Positions 8,662 through 17,715 are shown, numbered from the stretch's first letter. The stretch is 64,000 bases of DNA from Oscillospiraceae bacterium (GCA_021771635.1 JAETOQ010000003.1:24774-88773), one strand, 5' to 3'. Numbers and translations are program-made. Notes: a model not told the origin generated them from the letters alone.

Positions 8662-9543
8662 TCATGCCTCTTTGCCGACGGTGACGTCCATTTTGTCCTC
8701 GTAGTATTTCACCATGGCGATCTGGTCCTCGTCGATATGCCCGTTGTCGGCCATCCAATCCATCACATGCAGGACCACGTCCGTCATGGGCAGATCAATG
8801 CCCAGTTTGTGGGCGTAGTGCTTGGCGTTGAGAATGTCCTTGCGGTGGACGGCGATGCGGGCGCCAGGCTCATAGTCCCGGAGGATGAGCTTGGGGACCT
8901 TGTTGTCATACAGGGGGCCGCCGGCAAAGCCGCCCCGGGTGGCGTCGAAGGTGGTCTGCAGGTCAATGCCCGCCTTGGCGGCAAAGGCGTATCCCTCAGC
9001 GATAGCCACCAGAGTGGCGCCGCCAATCATGTTGTTCACCAGCTTGGTGACACTGCCGCTGGCAGGCCCGCCGGTGTACACCGGATCGCCCATGCAGGAC
9101 AGCAGAGGCTTCACTGCCTCAAAGGCCTCCCGGCGGCCGCCGGTCATGATGGCCAGCGTTCCGGCGATGGCCATGGGATTGCCGCCGCTGATGGGGGAGT
9201 CCAGCAGGGACATGCCGGCGGCCTCTGCCTTTTCGTAGAGATCCAAAATGATGTCAGGGGCGGTGGAGGAGAGGTCGACGATGATATTGCCGGGTTTGCC
9301 GTACCGGATAGCCTGCTCCACGGAATCGATGATGATGGGGTGCGTGGGCAGGATCTGCATGATGACGTCGCAGGTCTTATAGATCTCCACAGCGTCCTTC
9401 GCGGCGATGCCGCCCGCGGCCCGGAAGGACTCCACCTGCGCCGGGACCACATCAAACCCCATTACGGGGCAGCCGGATCTTTTCACCAGATTTTTAGCCA
9501 TGGGCAGCCCCATGACGCCCAGGCCGAGAAAACCGATTTTCAT
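8662..9543 (-). CDS. 3-hydroxyisobutyrate dehydrogenase-family NAD(P) oxidoreductase
   Basis: The 293-residue beta-hydroxyacid dehydrogenase begins with the Rossmann motif MKIGFLGLGVMGLPMAKNL. It carries the substrate motif LLDSPISGGNPMAIAGTL near residue 118 and the catalytic-lysine segment VTKLVNNMIGG near residue 167. The family includes 3-hydroxyisobutyrate dehydrogenase, tartronate semialdehyde reductase and related enzymes; motifs alone do not separate them. ATG at 9543 is chosen because AAAGGAG lies 10 bases upstream; a TTG nine bases earlier would be too close. It is divergent from a LysR regulator, which probably controls it. Confidence 0.88.
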   Translation of the reverse strand: MKIGFLGLGVMGLPMAKNLVKRSGCPVMGFDVVPAQVESFRAAGGIAAKDAVEIYKTCDVIMQILPTHPIIIDSVEQAIRYGKPGNIIVDLSSTAPDIILDLYEKAEAAGMSLLDSPISGGNPMAIAGTLAIMTGGRREAFEAVKPLLSCMGDPVYTGGPASGSVTKLVNNMIGGATLVAIAEGYAFAAKAGIDLQTTFDATRGGFAGGPLYDNKVPKLILRDYEPGARIAVHRKDILNAKHYAHKLGIDLPMTDVVLHVMDWMADNGHIDEDQIAMVKYYEDKMDVTVGKEA

Positions 9544-9654
9544 ATCAGACAAGCTCCTTTATCGACCGGAATTTTGGGGGACAGCAGCCGATCCGCAAGA
9601 ACGCGGTCACTCGCTGCTGATCTCAGGATAGCAGATTTTGCTTCCGCGGGGAAA

Positions 9655-9677
9655 TATCGGTTTTTTATCCGCCGATA
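9655..9677. promoter_or_regulatory. Candidate LysR operator
   Basis: TATCGG-N11-CCGATA is a perfect 6-bp dyad with the spacing usual for LysR-type regulators. It lies between the divergent lysR and dehydrogenase genes, the classic location. Confidence 0.5.
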
Positions 9678-9732
9678 ACCTGGGATTATGGGTATGTGCG
9701 GAAAAAGGCGCTGTCCTGCGATAAGCGGCATA

Positions 9733-9760
9733 TTGACTTTTCATAAAAAGATTTTATGAT
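9733..9760 (+). promoter_or_regulatory. Candidate lysR promoter
   Basis: TTGACT (9733-9738) and TATGAT (9755-9760) are 16 bases apart and lie 34 bases before the chosen lysR start. Flanking sequence is A/T-rich. Confidence 0.5.
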
Positions 9761-9793
9761 AAAGACAATAAAATGTCTCAAGGGGGGATCTGT

Positions 9794-10687
9794 TTGCTGG
9801 ATATCAAACGCCTGCGGTATCTCGAGGCCGTGTACCGCTGCCGCAATTTCACAAGGGCCAGCGAGGAGCTGTTTGTCTCGCAGCCGGCCATTTCCGCGGC
9901 GGTCAGCGCCATGGAGCGGGAATTGGATGTGAAGCTGATCGTCCGAACGCCCAAGGAGGTCACGTTCACCCTGGAGGGGGAGCAGTTCATGCGGCATGTG
10001 TTCCGCATTTTAAAGGAGTGCCAGGCGGCAGAGGAGCTGGCGGCGGACTTTTCCAAGACCCGGAGCGGAACGCTGCGCCTGGGAGTCTCCCCGACGTTGA
10101 GCGGACAGTTTTTGCCCATGCTGTATGAGGATTTCCTGCCCGGCTGGCCCGGGGCTGTGGTGCATCTGGACGAGGGGTCCATGCGGGACCATATCGAAAA
10201 GATCCAGAATGACGTACTGGATCTCTCCTACAACGCGCTGCCGGAGCCGGGCAGCCTGCCGGGGCTCTCACTGGTCCCTGTGACCTCAACGGAGGTGTGC
10301 GTGCTGATGCGGCCCCAGCACCCGCTGGCGGCGGAGGAGCGGATCCCGATCTCTGCCTTGGAGGGGCGGGATATCGTGACACTGAACGAGAAGTCCCAGA
10401 TCCGGGCGAAGGTCACGGCGGAGCTGGAACGCCATGGCATCGTGCCCCATGTGGTCTCCTGCCACGAGCAGATCATATGCATGGTCAACATGATCCGCCT
10501 GGGGGATTACATCGGCTTCATCAACGCGGACAGATCGTACCATGCCCTGGGCTGTGAAGAACTGATCGTCCGCCCCTTTGCGGAACCCATCCGCTTTGAC
10601 GTGGGATTTCTCCTGAAACAGGGAAAGCAGATCCCCAGGATCTCCCGGGAGCTGATCGCATTTACCCAAAAAACCATGGAGCCATAA
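9794..10687 (+). CDS. LysR-family transcriptional regulator
   Basis: The protein is about 297 residues. The N-terminal winged helix (LDIKRLRYLEAVYRC, then ASEELFVSQPAISAAVSAMERELDVKLIVR) is typical, followed by a two-lobed effector domain from about residue 88. A TTG start at 9794 is preferred because AAGGGGGGATC lies just upstream and gives the usual short N-terminus; an ATG at 9773 adds seven residues but lacks a ribosome site. It is transcribed away from the hydroxyacid dehydrogenase, its likely target. The effector is unknown. Confidence 0.9.
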   Translation: MLDIKRLRYLEAVYRCRNFTRASEELFVSQPAISAAVSAMERELDVKLIVRTPKEVTFTLEGEQFMRHVFRILKECQAAEELAADFSKTRSGTLRLGVSPTLSGQFLPMLYEDFLPGWPGAVVHLDEGSMRDHIEKIQNDVLDLSYNALPEPGSLPGLSLVPVTSTEVCVLMRPQHPLAAEERIPISALEGRDIVTLNEKSQIRAKVTAELERHGIVPHVVSCHEQIICMVNMIRLGDYIGFINADRSYHALGCEELIVRPFAEPIRFDVGFLLKQGKQIPRISRELIAFTQKTMEP

Positions 10688-10725
10688 GCATGGGATGGAA
10701 CGGGGCAATATCGGAAAAGAGTAAG

Positions 10726-10750
10726 GCGCGGCCCCCCCTGCGGGCCGCGC
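10726..10750. terminator. Hairpin between convergent lysR and thrE-like genes
   Basis: GCGCGGCCC (10726-10734) pairs with GGGCCGCGC (10742-10750). It is GC-rich with few T, so it is a plausible but weak bidirectional terminator. Confidence 0.45.
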
Positions 10751-10853
10751 TCCTCTCTGGATACCTCAGACGCCTCTGCCTGCAACGCCCGCATTTTCCG
10801 GCCGCGCAGAAAGACGAATTTGCTTTTCCCCTTCGGCTGTCCATGAGCCGCTG

Positions 10854-12083
10854 TTACCGCACGGCGCGGAACCGGGGCAGCCAGGCCCGCAGGACGGAGG
10901 AGATCAGCATGGCGCCCACGGACAGCGCGGCGGCAAAGCCCAGGGTGTGGAGCAGGGTGGACAGGAACAGGGAGGTCTCACCCGTGATGCAGTACTGCAT
11001 GGCCTTGTAGATGCCGGAGCCGGGCACCAGCGGGAGCAGGGCCACCTGCAGATACCCGGTGACCGGACAGTGCCGGACCCGGGCCATCAGCTCCGAATAG
11101 GCGCTGATGGACATGGCCGCCAGGAAGGCGGAAAAGATGTCGGATCGGAGGACTTCCATGGACAGCAGGTAGACCAGCCAGCCCAGGGCCGCCCCCAGCC
11201 CGCAGATCAGGATGCCGAGGCCCTGGATGTTGAATTCGATGCCAAAGCCCACGCAGGCGAAAAACGCCCACAGGCAGGGGAGCAGATACGCGCCCGTCAC
11301 CGCCTGGGCGGCTGGAGCGGCGCCCCACAGCCCCTGCCCGATCAACAGCGGCAGGGCGGTGCCCAGGGCGATGGCGGTTGCTACCAGCAGGGTCTCGGCG
11401 GTGCGGGTCAGACCGGAGATCAGGTCACCCGCCATGATCTCCCGCATGGCGTTGGTCAGCGCCATGCCGGGCACCAGGACCATCAGCGTGGCGATGGTGA
11501 TGACATCCGGGCTCCGCCCCCAGCCGATGTGGACCAGGACCAGCGCCAGCAGGGAGGCCACGGCGGAGCAGACCACCGTGCGGAAGAAGATGTTGGAGCC
11601 GATGAAGGCACGGCCGAACAGGACGCAGACGCCCACCGCCAGACCGGCGACGGCGGCGCAGAGGCAGTCCTGGATGCCGCCGCTGAAAAAGAGGGCAAAA
11701 AAGGCGGGAGCCATCATATAGCCCAGCAGGGTCATGCGGGGAGAAAAGGCCCGGCAGTTCTCCGTCAGGCCGTCCACCAGCCGCTGGGCCTCCTCCACCG
11801 GCGGCGTCTCCCGGCACAGGCGGCGGCACAGGCCGTTGCACCGCTCCAGCAGTTCGATATCCGTGCCGTGGGCAGGGATGCGGTACATCTGCGTGATGGG
11901 CGTCCCATCCGGGGTGTTGATGCTGACGATCAGACAGCTGGGGATGGAAAAGACCTGGGGCTCCAGGCCGTAGGCGGTCAGCAGGCGGTTCACGGATTCC
12001 TCCACCCGGTAGATCTCCGCTCCGCTGGCCATCAGCTGGCGGCCCAGCTGGGCGGACATATTCAGCAGCTTATAGTAATCCAT
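10854..12083 (-). CDS. ThrE-family threonine/serine exporter (fused two-domain form)
   Basis: The 409-residue membrane protein joins the two domains of the ThrE superfamily. The N-terminal cytoplasmic and membrane part (MASGAEIYRVEESVNRLL, then the SCLIVSINTPDG segment) is followed by about ten hydrophobic helices. The conserved GMALTNAMREIMAGDLISG lies near residue 215 and a C-terminal LVPGSGIYKAMQYCI near 357. Family members export small amino acids, mainly threonine and serine, by proton motive force. Reverse complement GGAGGCCGCC precedes the ATG. It stands alone between a LysR gene and a palindromic element. Confidence 0.88.
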   Translation of the reverse strand: MDYYKLLNMSAQLGRQLMASGAEIYRVEESVNRLLTAYGLEPQVFSIPSCLIVSINTPDGTPITQMYRIPAHGTDIELLERCNGLCRRLCRETPPVEEAQRLVDGLTENCRAFSPRMTLLGYMMAPAFFALFFSGGIQDCLCAAVAGLAVGVCVLFGRAFIGSNIFFRTVVCSAVASLLALVLVHIGWGRSPDVITIATLMVLVPGMALTNAMREIMAGDLISGLTRTAETLLVATAIALGTALPLLIGQGLWGAAPAAQAVTGAYLLPCLWAFFACVGFGIEFNIQGLGILICGLGAALGWLVYLLSMEVLRSDIFSAFLAAMSISAYSELMARVRHCPVTGYLQVALLPLVPGSGIYKAMQYCITGETSLFLSTLLHTLGFAAALSVGAMLISSVLRAWLPRFRAVR

Positions 12084-12100
12084 GGCGGCCTCCTTGTCGA

Positions 12101-12282
12101 TATAGTCGGCACACTTGAAAATCGGTCAATACCGATTTTCTGACAGCGGCAGAGCCGCTGTCGGGCGCCGCCCGTGCGCTGACTATGAAGTCTGACGCAA
12201 GGCCGCTTTGCGGCCTTGTGGGGTGAGATGGCTCCCCCGCAAGTTGAAAAGATTTTACTTCTTTTCAACTGCGTCAACTATA
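12101..12282. repeat. 182-bp cluster of palindromes with short terminal inverted repeats
   Basis: The ends TATAGTCG and the reverse complement TATAGTTG match at 7 of 8 positions. Inside lie at least four stem-loops: GAAAATCGG/CCGATTTTC near 12117-12140, GACAGCGG/CCGCTGTC near 12142-12161, CAAGGCCGC/GCGGCCTTG near 12200-12220, and GTTGAAAAG/CTTTTCAAC near 12243-12269. This is the same architecture as the repeats at 25.0, 32.4 and 36.8 kb but with different sequence. It lies upstream of the thrE-like gene; no reading frame is visible. Confidence 0.5.
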
Positions 12283-12391
12283 ACACCCTCAAGATACCAT
12301 GTTTTCGCAAAATTGCAAGGGGAAAGACAGGGGCAGGGCGATTTGCGGAGACGTTAACGTGCCCGTGGCCCTTTGTGTTTCTGCAAAACAA

Positions 12392-12423
12392 GGAGGGAGC
12401 GCTGTTGAAAACGCGCTCCCTCC
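12392..12423 (-). terminator. Terminator of the merR gene
   Basis: GGAGGGAGCGC (12392-12402) pairs with GCGCTCCCTCC (12413-12423), 9 bases past the merR stop. The minus strand continues TTGTTTTG. Confidence 0.7.
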
Positions 12424-12431
12424 GAAAACGA

Positions 12432-13238
12432 TCATGCCATTTCCAAGACCTGCACCTCATAGATGCAGTCCTTGAAACTTGTGAAGTTGTCCTCATATTC
12501 GTTGGCCAGGGCCAGACACGGTGCCGCCGCGTCCCGGAAATACTGGCGGACAAAGGTGCTGTCAAAGGGCTCCGACAGGATGCGGGACTGGGTGCAGAAA
12601 TAGGTGCCCGCCGGAATGCGCATCAGATTGGGGCACCGGATCTCAGGCAGTTCCCGCAGATATACAAAGTAATGGGTGGGAACGATCTTTCCGGCCAGCA
12701 GGGAGGGGAAGTCCAGCAGATACCCGTTCTGGCGCAGAAAACGCGTGTGGGAGAAAGCCTCGCTGTGCTGCAGCTTCGTGAGACGTTTCCCGGCGGTCCC
12801 ATAGATATCCTCGCCGGGGGCCAGGGGCTCCGCCAGCAGATATCGTTCCGGCTCCTTTACCTTATAAGGCAGATTGTTATAGTTGTAGTAATCGATGTGG
12901 TCGTAGTACTCCACATACCAATCCAGCTCTTTCAAAAGCTCCTGCAGATGATCCAATTCTTTTTGGATCGATTGCCGCCGCCGGATCAAAAACTGCTTGA
13001 ACTGCCCAATATCATTGGAGGCCAGAGCCTCCCGGATATCCTCCAGACGGAAGCCGAAGCGCTGTAAGTACTTGACACGGGAGATGTAGTGGATCTGATC
13101 GTAGCTGTAATAACGGTAGCCGGTTTTCTGGTCGGTGTAGTGGGGGACCACAATGCCGCTTTTGTCGTAGAAGCGGATCGTTTGGGGAGACATATTCAAG
13201 AGTGCGGCGACTTCACCGATGGTATAACGTTCCTTCAT
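12432..13238 (-). CDS. MerR-family transcriptional regulator
   Basis: The 268-residue regulator has a typical MerR winged helix at residues 1-70 (YTIGEVAALLNMSPQTIRFYDKSGIVVP, then GYRYYSYDQIHYISRVKYLQRFGF). A helical linker follows, then a C-terminal effector domain of about 150 residues resembling BmrR/GyrI-like ligand domains. The ATG at 13238 follows GGAGG by 8 bases. It is divergent from an amino acid symporter and PLP enzyme whose promoter has the elongated spacer usual for MerR activation, so it probably activates that pair. Confidence 0.88.
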   Translation of the reverse strand: MKERYTIGEVAALLNMSPQTIRFYDKSGIVVPHYTDQKTGYRYYSYDQIHYISRVKYLQRFGFRLEDIREALASNDIGQFKQFLIRRRQSIQKELDHLQELLKELDWYVEYYDHIDYYNYNNLPYKVKEPERYLLAEPLAPGEDIYGTAGKRLTKLQHSEAFSHTRFLRQNGYLLDFPSLLAGKIVPTHYFVYLRELPEIRCPNLMRIPAGTYFCTQSRILSEPFDSTFVRQYFRDAAAPCLALANEYEDNFTSFKDCIYEVQVLEMA

Positions 13239-13386
13239 AGAGACACCTCCCTGCATACCAGTATTACAAAAAAGATCGAAAAAGTCTACACTTAACTACA
13301 AGGTTTGACTCAAAAAATCACAAAAAATAGCTGGATGTCACAAAATAGATCCAAAAAATTTTATCAAATTTTACAAGGGATTCCCG

Positions 13387-13417
13387 TTGACCTTATAGCG
13401 GGGAAAAGCAATACACT
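13387..13417 (+). promoter_or_regulatory. Elongated-spacer promoter, candidate MerR target
   Basis: TTGACC (13387-13392) and TACACT (13412-13417) are 19 bases apart, the distorted spacing that MerR proteins correct when they activate. It lies between the divergent merR and symporter genes. A clear dyad inside the spacer is not obvious. Confidence 0.45.
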
Positions 13418-13523
13418 GATGCCAAAGGGGTTCGCAGCTGGTATTTTTTCAAAAATACGGGCCTGAGAACTCCGATAGGCACCCTGCGCGAGAGAAAAGA
13501 GAAAAAGAAGAGAGGTATTACAA

Positions 13524-15005
13524 ATGACGTTTATTGATTTCCTGTACAAGCTGGACGGCTGGGTCTGGGGAACGCCGCTGCTGGTCCTGATCATGGCCGT
13601 GGGCATCTACTACATGGTCAAGGGCAAGTTCTTCCCCTTTGTGCACTTCGGCCACGCGGTCAAAAACACGGTCCTTGCCAAGAGCACGGAGTCCGGCAAG
13701 AGCGGTGAGGGCAAAATCTCTCCTTACCGGGCGTTCTGCCTGGCCCTGGGCGGCGCTGTCGGCATGGGAAACATCTCCGGCGTGGCAACCTCTATCGCTG
13801 TCGGCGGGCCCGGTTCGATTTTTTGGATGTGGGTCTGGGCGTTCTTCGGCATGATGATCAAGACCGCTGAGACCTCTCTGGGCCTGTACTACCGCCACAA
13901 GGAGGCTGACGGCAAATACAGCGGCAGCGCCATGCACTACATGGAGCGGGGCATCAAGGGCGAGATGGGCTGGAAGTTCGGAAAGCCCCTGGCGGTCCTG
14001 TTTGCCATCTCTCTGTTCCTGATGGTGCTGCAGGGCAGCGGCGCCTACACGGTGGGCGAGACGCTGAACGCCTCCTTTGGCCTGAACCTCATGGCCGTTG
14101 TGGTGGTTTACGTGCTCTTTATCGTGTATCTGCTGATCCGCGGTGAAAACACCATCGGTAAAGTCGCGGAAAAGCTGGTCCCCATTATGTGCGGCGTGTA
14201 TCTGCTTGCGACGATCGTGATCCTCCTGCTGAATGTCACCCATCTCCCCGCCATGTTTGCGGAGATCTTCAAGGGCGCGTTTACCGGTACTGCTGCCGCC
14301 GGCGGCTTTGCGGGCTCCGTGGTCTCCCTGACCATCCGCCAGGGCGTTGCCCGGTCCGTCTATTCCAATGAGGCCGGCAACGGCACCTCTCCGCTGATCC
14401 ACGGCTCCGCCGACACCGTCCACCCGGTCCGTCAGGGCCTCTGGGGCGCCGTGGAGGTGTTCTGCGACACCCTGATCGTCTGCACCTGCTCCGGTCTCGC
14501 CATCCTGGCCACCGGCACCTGGACCTCCGGCGTCAGCGGCGCGCCCCTGGGCGTGCTGGCATTCACCACCGCCTTTGGAGAGATGGGCAGATACTTCCTC
14601 GGCATCATGACGATCCTCTTCGCGTTCACCACCTCCACGACTTGGTACATCTTCTATCAGAACATTTTGAGATACCTCTTTGAGAAGTGGCCCAATGTGC
14701 AAAAGGCCGCGCACAAGATCTTTGCGGTCGCTTTCCCGCTGATCATGGTGGGCAACGCCGCGCTGGTGTACTATTCCAATTCCGACGCCACGCTGTTCTG
14801 GACCATCGTCAGCATTGTCACGGCGTTCCCTCTGTTCTTCAATGTCCTGGCCCTGGTGGTCCTGAGAAAGAAGTTCTGGGCGCTGCTCAAGGACTATAAG
14901 GCCCGCTATATGGGAATCGGCGAGGTCGATCCCAGCTTCCATGTGTTCGCGGAGGACGATCCGGAAGTAATGGCCAAGATCAACAAGAACCTCGGCGAAT
15001 CCTGA
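13524..15005 (+). CDS. Sodium:alanine/glycine symporter (AGCS family)
   Basis: The 493-residue integral membrane protein has the family blocks ALGGAVGMGNISGVATSIAVGGPGSIFWMW (from residue 74), a central SVYSNEAGNGTSPLIHGSA motif near 277 and about eleven helices. AGCS carriers import alanine, glycine or related small amino acids with sodium. AGAGAGG stands 9 bases before the ATG. It is followed after 48 bases by a Cys/Met-type PLP enzyme, suggesting uptake and breakdown of the same amino acid. The divergent MerR is the probable regulator. Confidence 0.95.
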   Translation: MTFIDFLYKLDGWVWGTPLLVLIMAVGIYYMVKGKFFPFVHFGHAVKNTVLAKSTESGKSGEGKISPYRAFCLALGGAVGMGNISGVATSIAVGGPGSIFWMWVWAFFGMMIKTAETSLGLYYRHKEADGKYSGSAMHYMERGIKGEMGWKFGKPLAVLFAISLFLMVLQGSGAYTVGETLNASFGLNLMAVVVVYVLFIVYLLIRGENTIGKVAEKLVPIMCGVYLLATIVILLLNVTHLPAMFAEIFKGAFTGTAAAGGFAGSVVSLTIRQGVARSVYSNEAGNGTSPLIHGSADTVHPVRQGLWGAVEVFCDTLIVCTCSGLAILATGTWTSGVSGAPLGVLAFTTAFGEMGRYFLGIMTILFAFTTSTTWYIFYQNILRYLFEKWPNVQKAAHKIFAVAFPLIMVGNAALVYYSNSDATLFWTIVSIVTAFPLFFNVLALVVLRKKFWALLKDYKARYMGIGEVDPSFHVFAEDDPEVMAKINKNLGES

Positions 15006-15053
15006 CCACTTGGGTTTCACTATCATAAGCTGTTCAATAAGGAGAATCACATC

Positions 15054-16235
15054 ATGCCTGAATATTCCGTTACCACTGAGGCCCTGTATCAGGGTAATCA
15101 TATCCGGGGAATGGAAATGCACCCGGAGACCATTCCCTGCTTCCTGACCACCGCCTTCACCATGAAGGGGTTCAAGGAGGTCCAGGAGACCTATGACACC
15201 AAGGGCTATACCTACATCCGCACCCGCAACCCCAACCGCACCGCCCTGGGCGAGGTCATCTCCTGCCTGGAGGGCGGGGAGGAGTCCCTGATCTTCTCCT
15301 CCGGCATGGGCGCTATCACCACGACGCTGATGGCGGTCCTGGAGCCCGGCGACCATGTGATCTGCAACGCCAACATCTACGGGGAGACCTTCTGCGTCAT
15401 GACACAGATCCTGAAGAAGTGCAATGTGGATGTGACCTTTGTGGACTACCAGAACACCGAGGACATCGCCAAGGCTGTGCAGCCCAACACCAAGCTGATC
15501 TACTCCGAGGTGTTCTCCAACCCCACGCTGACGCTGGTGGACTTGCGGGCGGTGTCGGAGCTTGCCCACAAAAACGGCGCGCTGCTGATGGTGGACAATA
15601 CCTTCACCAGCCCCATTGCCATCCGGCCCATTGACTTTGGCGCCGATATCGTCATCAACAGCCTGACCAAGTTCCTCAACGGCCACAGCGATGCCGTGGG
15701 AGGCTCCGTCACCACCACCCATGAACTGTGCGGAAAGATCCAGCCGGTATCCATGCTGCTGGGCACCCCCGGCGATCCCTTCAGCTCCTGGCTGATCCAC
15801 CGGGGCATCAACACCGCTTCCGTGCGGCTCCCCCAACAGATGCACACCGCGGAGCGGCTGGCCCAGGTGCTGTCCCGGAACAAGCACGTCTCCAAGGTCA
15901 ACCACCCCAGCCTGCCCACCTACCCCCAGAAGAAGCTGGCGGACAGCATGTTCGGCAAAAACGGTTACTGCGCCATGCTGAGCTTCATCGTGCCGGAGGA
16001 CCTGGAGAAGATCGACCAGTTCATGCTGGCTCTGAAGTTCCCCCGGTACGCCCCCACCCTGGGCGGCCTGCACACCACTCTCAGCCATCCCGTCACATCC
16101 TCCCACATGGGCGTGCCTGACGAGACCCGGCGGAAGATGGGCATCACCCCCGGCATGATCCGTGTCTCCGTGGGCATCGAGGATGCCGACGACCTGGCGG
16201 CGGACTTTGAGAACGCGCTGAAGGTTTTCGACTGA
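15054..16235 (+). CDS. Cys/Met metabolism PLP-dependent enzyme (gamma-lyase/synthase type)
   Basis: The 393-residue enzyme belongs to the cystathionine gamma-synthase, gamma-lyase and methionine gamma-lyase family. YTYIRTRNPNRTALGEVISCLEGGE near residue 44 binds cofactor phosphate, MVDNTFTSP near 180 holds the PLP-pairing aspartate, and the PLP lysine is in INSLTKFLNGHSDAVGG (Lys about 207). The C-terminus (HPVTSSHMGVPDETRRKMGI) is complete. Motifs do not separate a degradative gamma-lyase from a biosynthetic synthase. Its pairing with an amino acid importer favours a degradative role, releasing a keto acid, ammonia and a thiol. Confidence 0.9.
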   Translation: MPEYSVTTEALYQGNHIRGMEMHPETIPCFLTTAFTMKGFKEVQETYDTKGYTYIRTRNPNRTALGEVISCLEGGEESLIFSSGMGAITTTLMAVLEPGDHVICNANIYGETFCVMTQILKKCNVDVTFVDYQNTEDIAKAVQPNTKLIYSEVFSNPTLTLVDLRAVSELAHKNGALLMVDNTFTSPIAIRPIDFGADIVINSLTKFLNGHSDAVGGSVTTTHELCGKIQPVSMLLGTPGDPFSSWLIHRGINTASVRLPQQMHTAERLAQVLSRNKHVSKVNHPSLPTYPQKKLADSMFGKNGYCAMLSFIVPEDLEKIDQFMLALKFPRYAPTLGGLHTTLSHPVTSSHMGVPDETRRKMGITPGMIRVSVGIEDADDLAADFENALKVFD

Positions 16236-16362
16236 TCAAAACAGGAAGCCGCACTCACATCCGTACGGCCCGCGGGGCAGTCGGTATGCGGATCGCTCTA
16301 TGTGTTCGGGATATAGCAAGGCGGGCGGCGTGCTGCGTATCCGTGATATGAAAAGAGTTCAG

Positions 16363-16403
16363 AATCCCCCTGCGATTTTTGAAAAGTCGCAGGGGGATTT
16401 TTT
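16363..16403 (+). terminator. Terminator after the PLP enzyme gene
   Basis: AATCCCCCTGCGA (16363-16375) pairs perfectly with TCGCAGGGGGATT (16387-16399), followed by T. It separates this pair from the arc operon. Confidence 0.9.
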
Positions 16404-16491
16404 GCGTCCCCACGCATGAAAATAAAAAAAGCAGAAATCCTATTCCAGAACAAGCGCAACACATTTTGACTCTGAAAAGGAGTGAACCGAT

Positions 16492-17715
16492 TTGGAGACG
16501 GGACTTCATAATACTTCCGAGATCGGGCGGCTGAAAAAGGTGCTGCTGCACCGGCCCGGCGCGGAACTGGAAAATCTCATGCCGGAATATCTGGAGCGGC
16601 TGCTGTTTGACGATATCCCCTATCTGCGGGAGGCACAGCGGGAGCATGACGCCTTTGCTGACTGCCTGCGCAGCCAGGGGGTAGAGGTGGTCTACCTGAC
16701 GGACCTGGTGGTCCATTCACTGACTTCTGACGAAGTGCGAAGGGACTTTATTCGGCAGTTTTTGGACGAGTCCGGCGTCCAGGATGACCGGACCCGCGGC
16801 ATTCTGGAGGATTTCCTTGGAGAGATGCCGGACAAGGAGATGGTGTCCACCATGATGGCGGGCATCCGGAAAGGGCAGCTGCGGGCGGAGAGCGGAAGAC
16901 TGGGCGACTATCTCTCCGCGGCGGAGGATGATTACCCCTTTGCTGTGGACCCCATGCCCAACCTGTATTTCACCCGGGACCCCTTTGCCATCATCGGCAC
17001 CGGCGTGTCCATCCACAGGATGCACACCGCCACCCGGAACCGGGAGACACTGTTCGGCAAGTTCATCTTTGAGCATAACCCGGAGTATATGCACGCGCCC
17101 CGCTGGTATGACCGGGGGGAGACCTCCTCCCTGGAGGGCGGCGACATCCTGGTGCTGTCGTCCCAGGTGCTGGCGGTGGGCATCTCCCAGCGGACGCGGG
17201 AGAACTCCATCGACACCCTGGCGGAGACAGTCCTTTCTCAGAGCAAGACCTTTAAAAAGGTCCTGGCCTTCAACATCCCCAAGACACGGTCCTTTATGCA
17301 CCTGGACACCGTATTCACCATGGTGGACCGGGACAAGTTCACTGTCCATCCCAACATCCTCTCCAGCATCACCGTGTTCGTCATGGAGCTGGACGAGAAC
17401 CGCAAAATGAAGATCCGCCAGGAGGACGGACGGCTGGAGGATATCCTCAAGGAGCATCTGGACCTGGACAAGGTGACCTTGATCCCCTGCGGCCAGGGCA
17501 GCGAGATCGACGCCGCCCGGGAGCAGTGGAGCGACGGCAGCAACACTCTGGCCATTGCCCCCGGCGAGGTGGTGGTGTACTCCCGAAACTATGTCACCAA
17601 CCGCTCTCTGGAGGAGGCGGGCATCCGCATCCACACCATTCCCAGCGCGGAGCTGTCCCGGGGACGGGGCGGCCCGAGATGTATGTCCATGCCTCTGTGG
17701 AGAGAGGATCTGTGA
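16492..17715 (+). CDS. arcA: Arginine deiminase
   Basis: The 407-residue enzyme hydrolyses arginine to citrulline and ammonia, the first step of the arginine deiminase pathway. Catalytic blocks are intact: PNLYFTRDPFA near 160, SSLEGGDILVLS near 210, FMHLDTVFTMVDRD near 266 and the nucleophile cysteine in RGRGGPRCMSMPLWRED at about 400. Translation starts at TTG 16492, seven bases after AAAAGGAG; the protein then begins METGLHNTSEIGRLKKVLLH as usual. It leads an arcA-arcB-carrier operon. No carbamate kinase gene is present. Confidence 0.97.
   Translation: METGLHNTSEIGRLKKVLLHRPGAELENLMPEYLERLLFDDIPYLREAQREHDAFADCLRSQGVEVVYLTDLVVHSLTSDEVRRDFIRQFLDESGVQDDRTRGILEDFLGEMPDKEMVSTMMAGIRKGQLRAESGRLGDYLSAAEDDYPFAVDPMPNLYFTRDPFAIIGTGVSIHRMHTATRNRETLFGKFIFEHNPEYMHAPRWYDRGETSSLEGGDILVLSSQVLAVGISQRTRENSIDTLAETVLSQSKTFKKVLAFNIPKTRSFMHLDTVFTMVDRDKFTVHPNILSSITVFVMELDENRKMKIRQEDGRLEDILKEHLDLDKVTLIPCGQGSEIDAAREQWSDGSNTLAIAPGEVVVYSRNYVTNRSLEEAGIRIHTIPSAELSRGRGGPRCMSMPLWREDL

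Noticed and set aside
13239..13386. Glycine riboswitch ahead of the alanine/glycine symporter
   Set aside because: No tandem glycine aptamer core is visible; the region is A-rich and fits promoter and regulator sites better.
13518..16106. An 862-codon minus-strand frame opposite the symporter and PLP enzyme genes
   Set aside because: Same antisense composition, no ribosome site and no recognisable domain.
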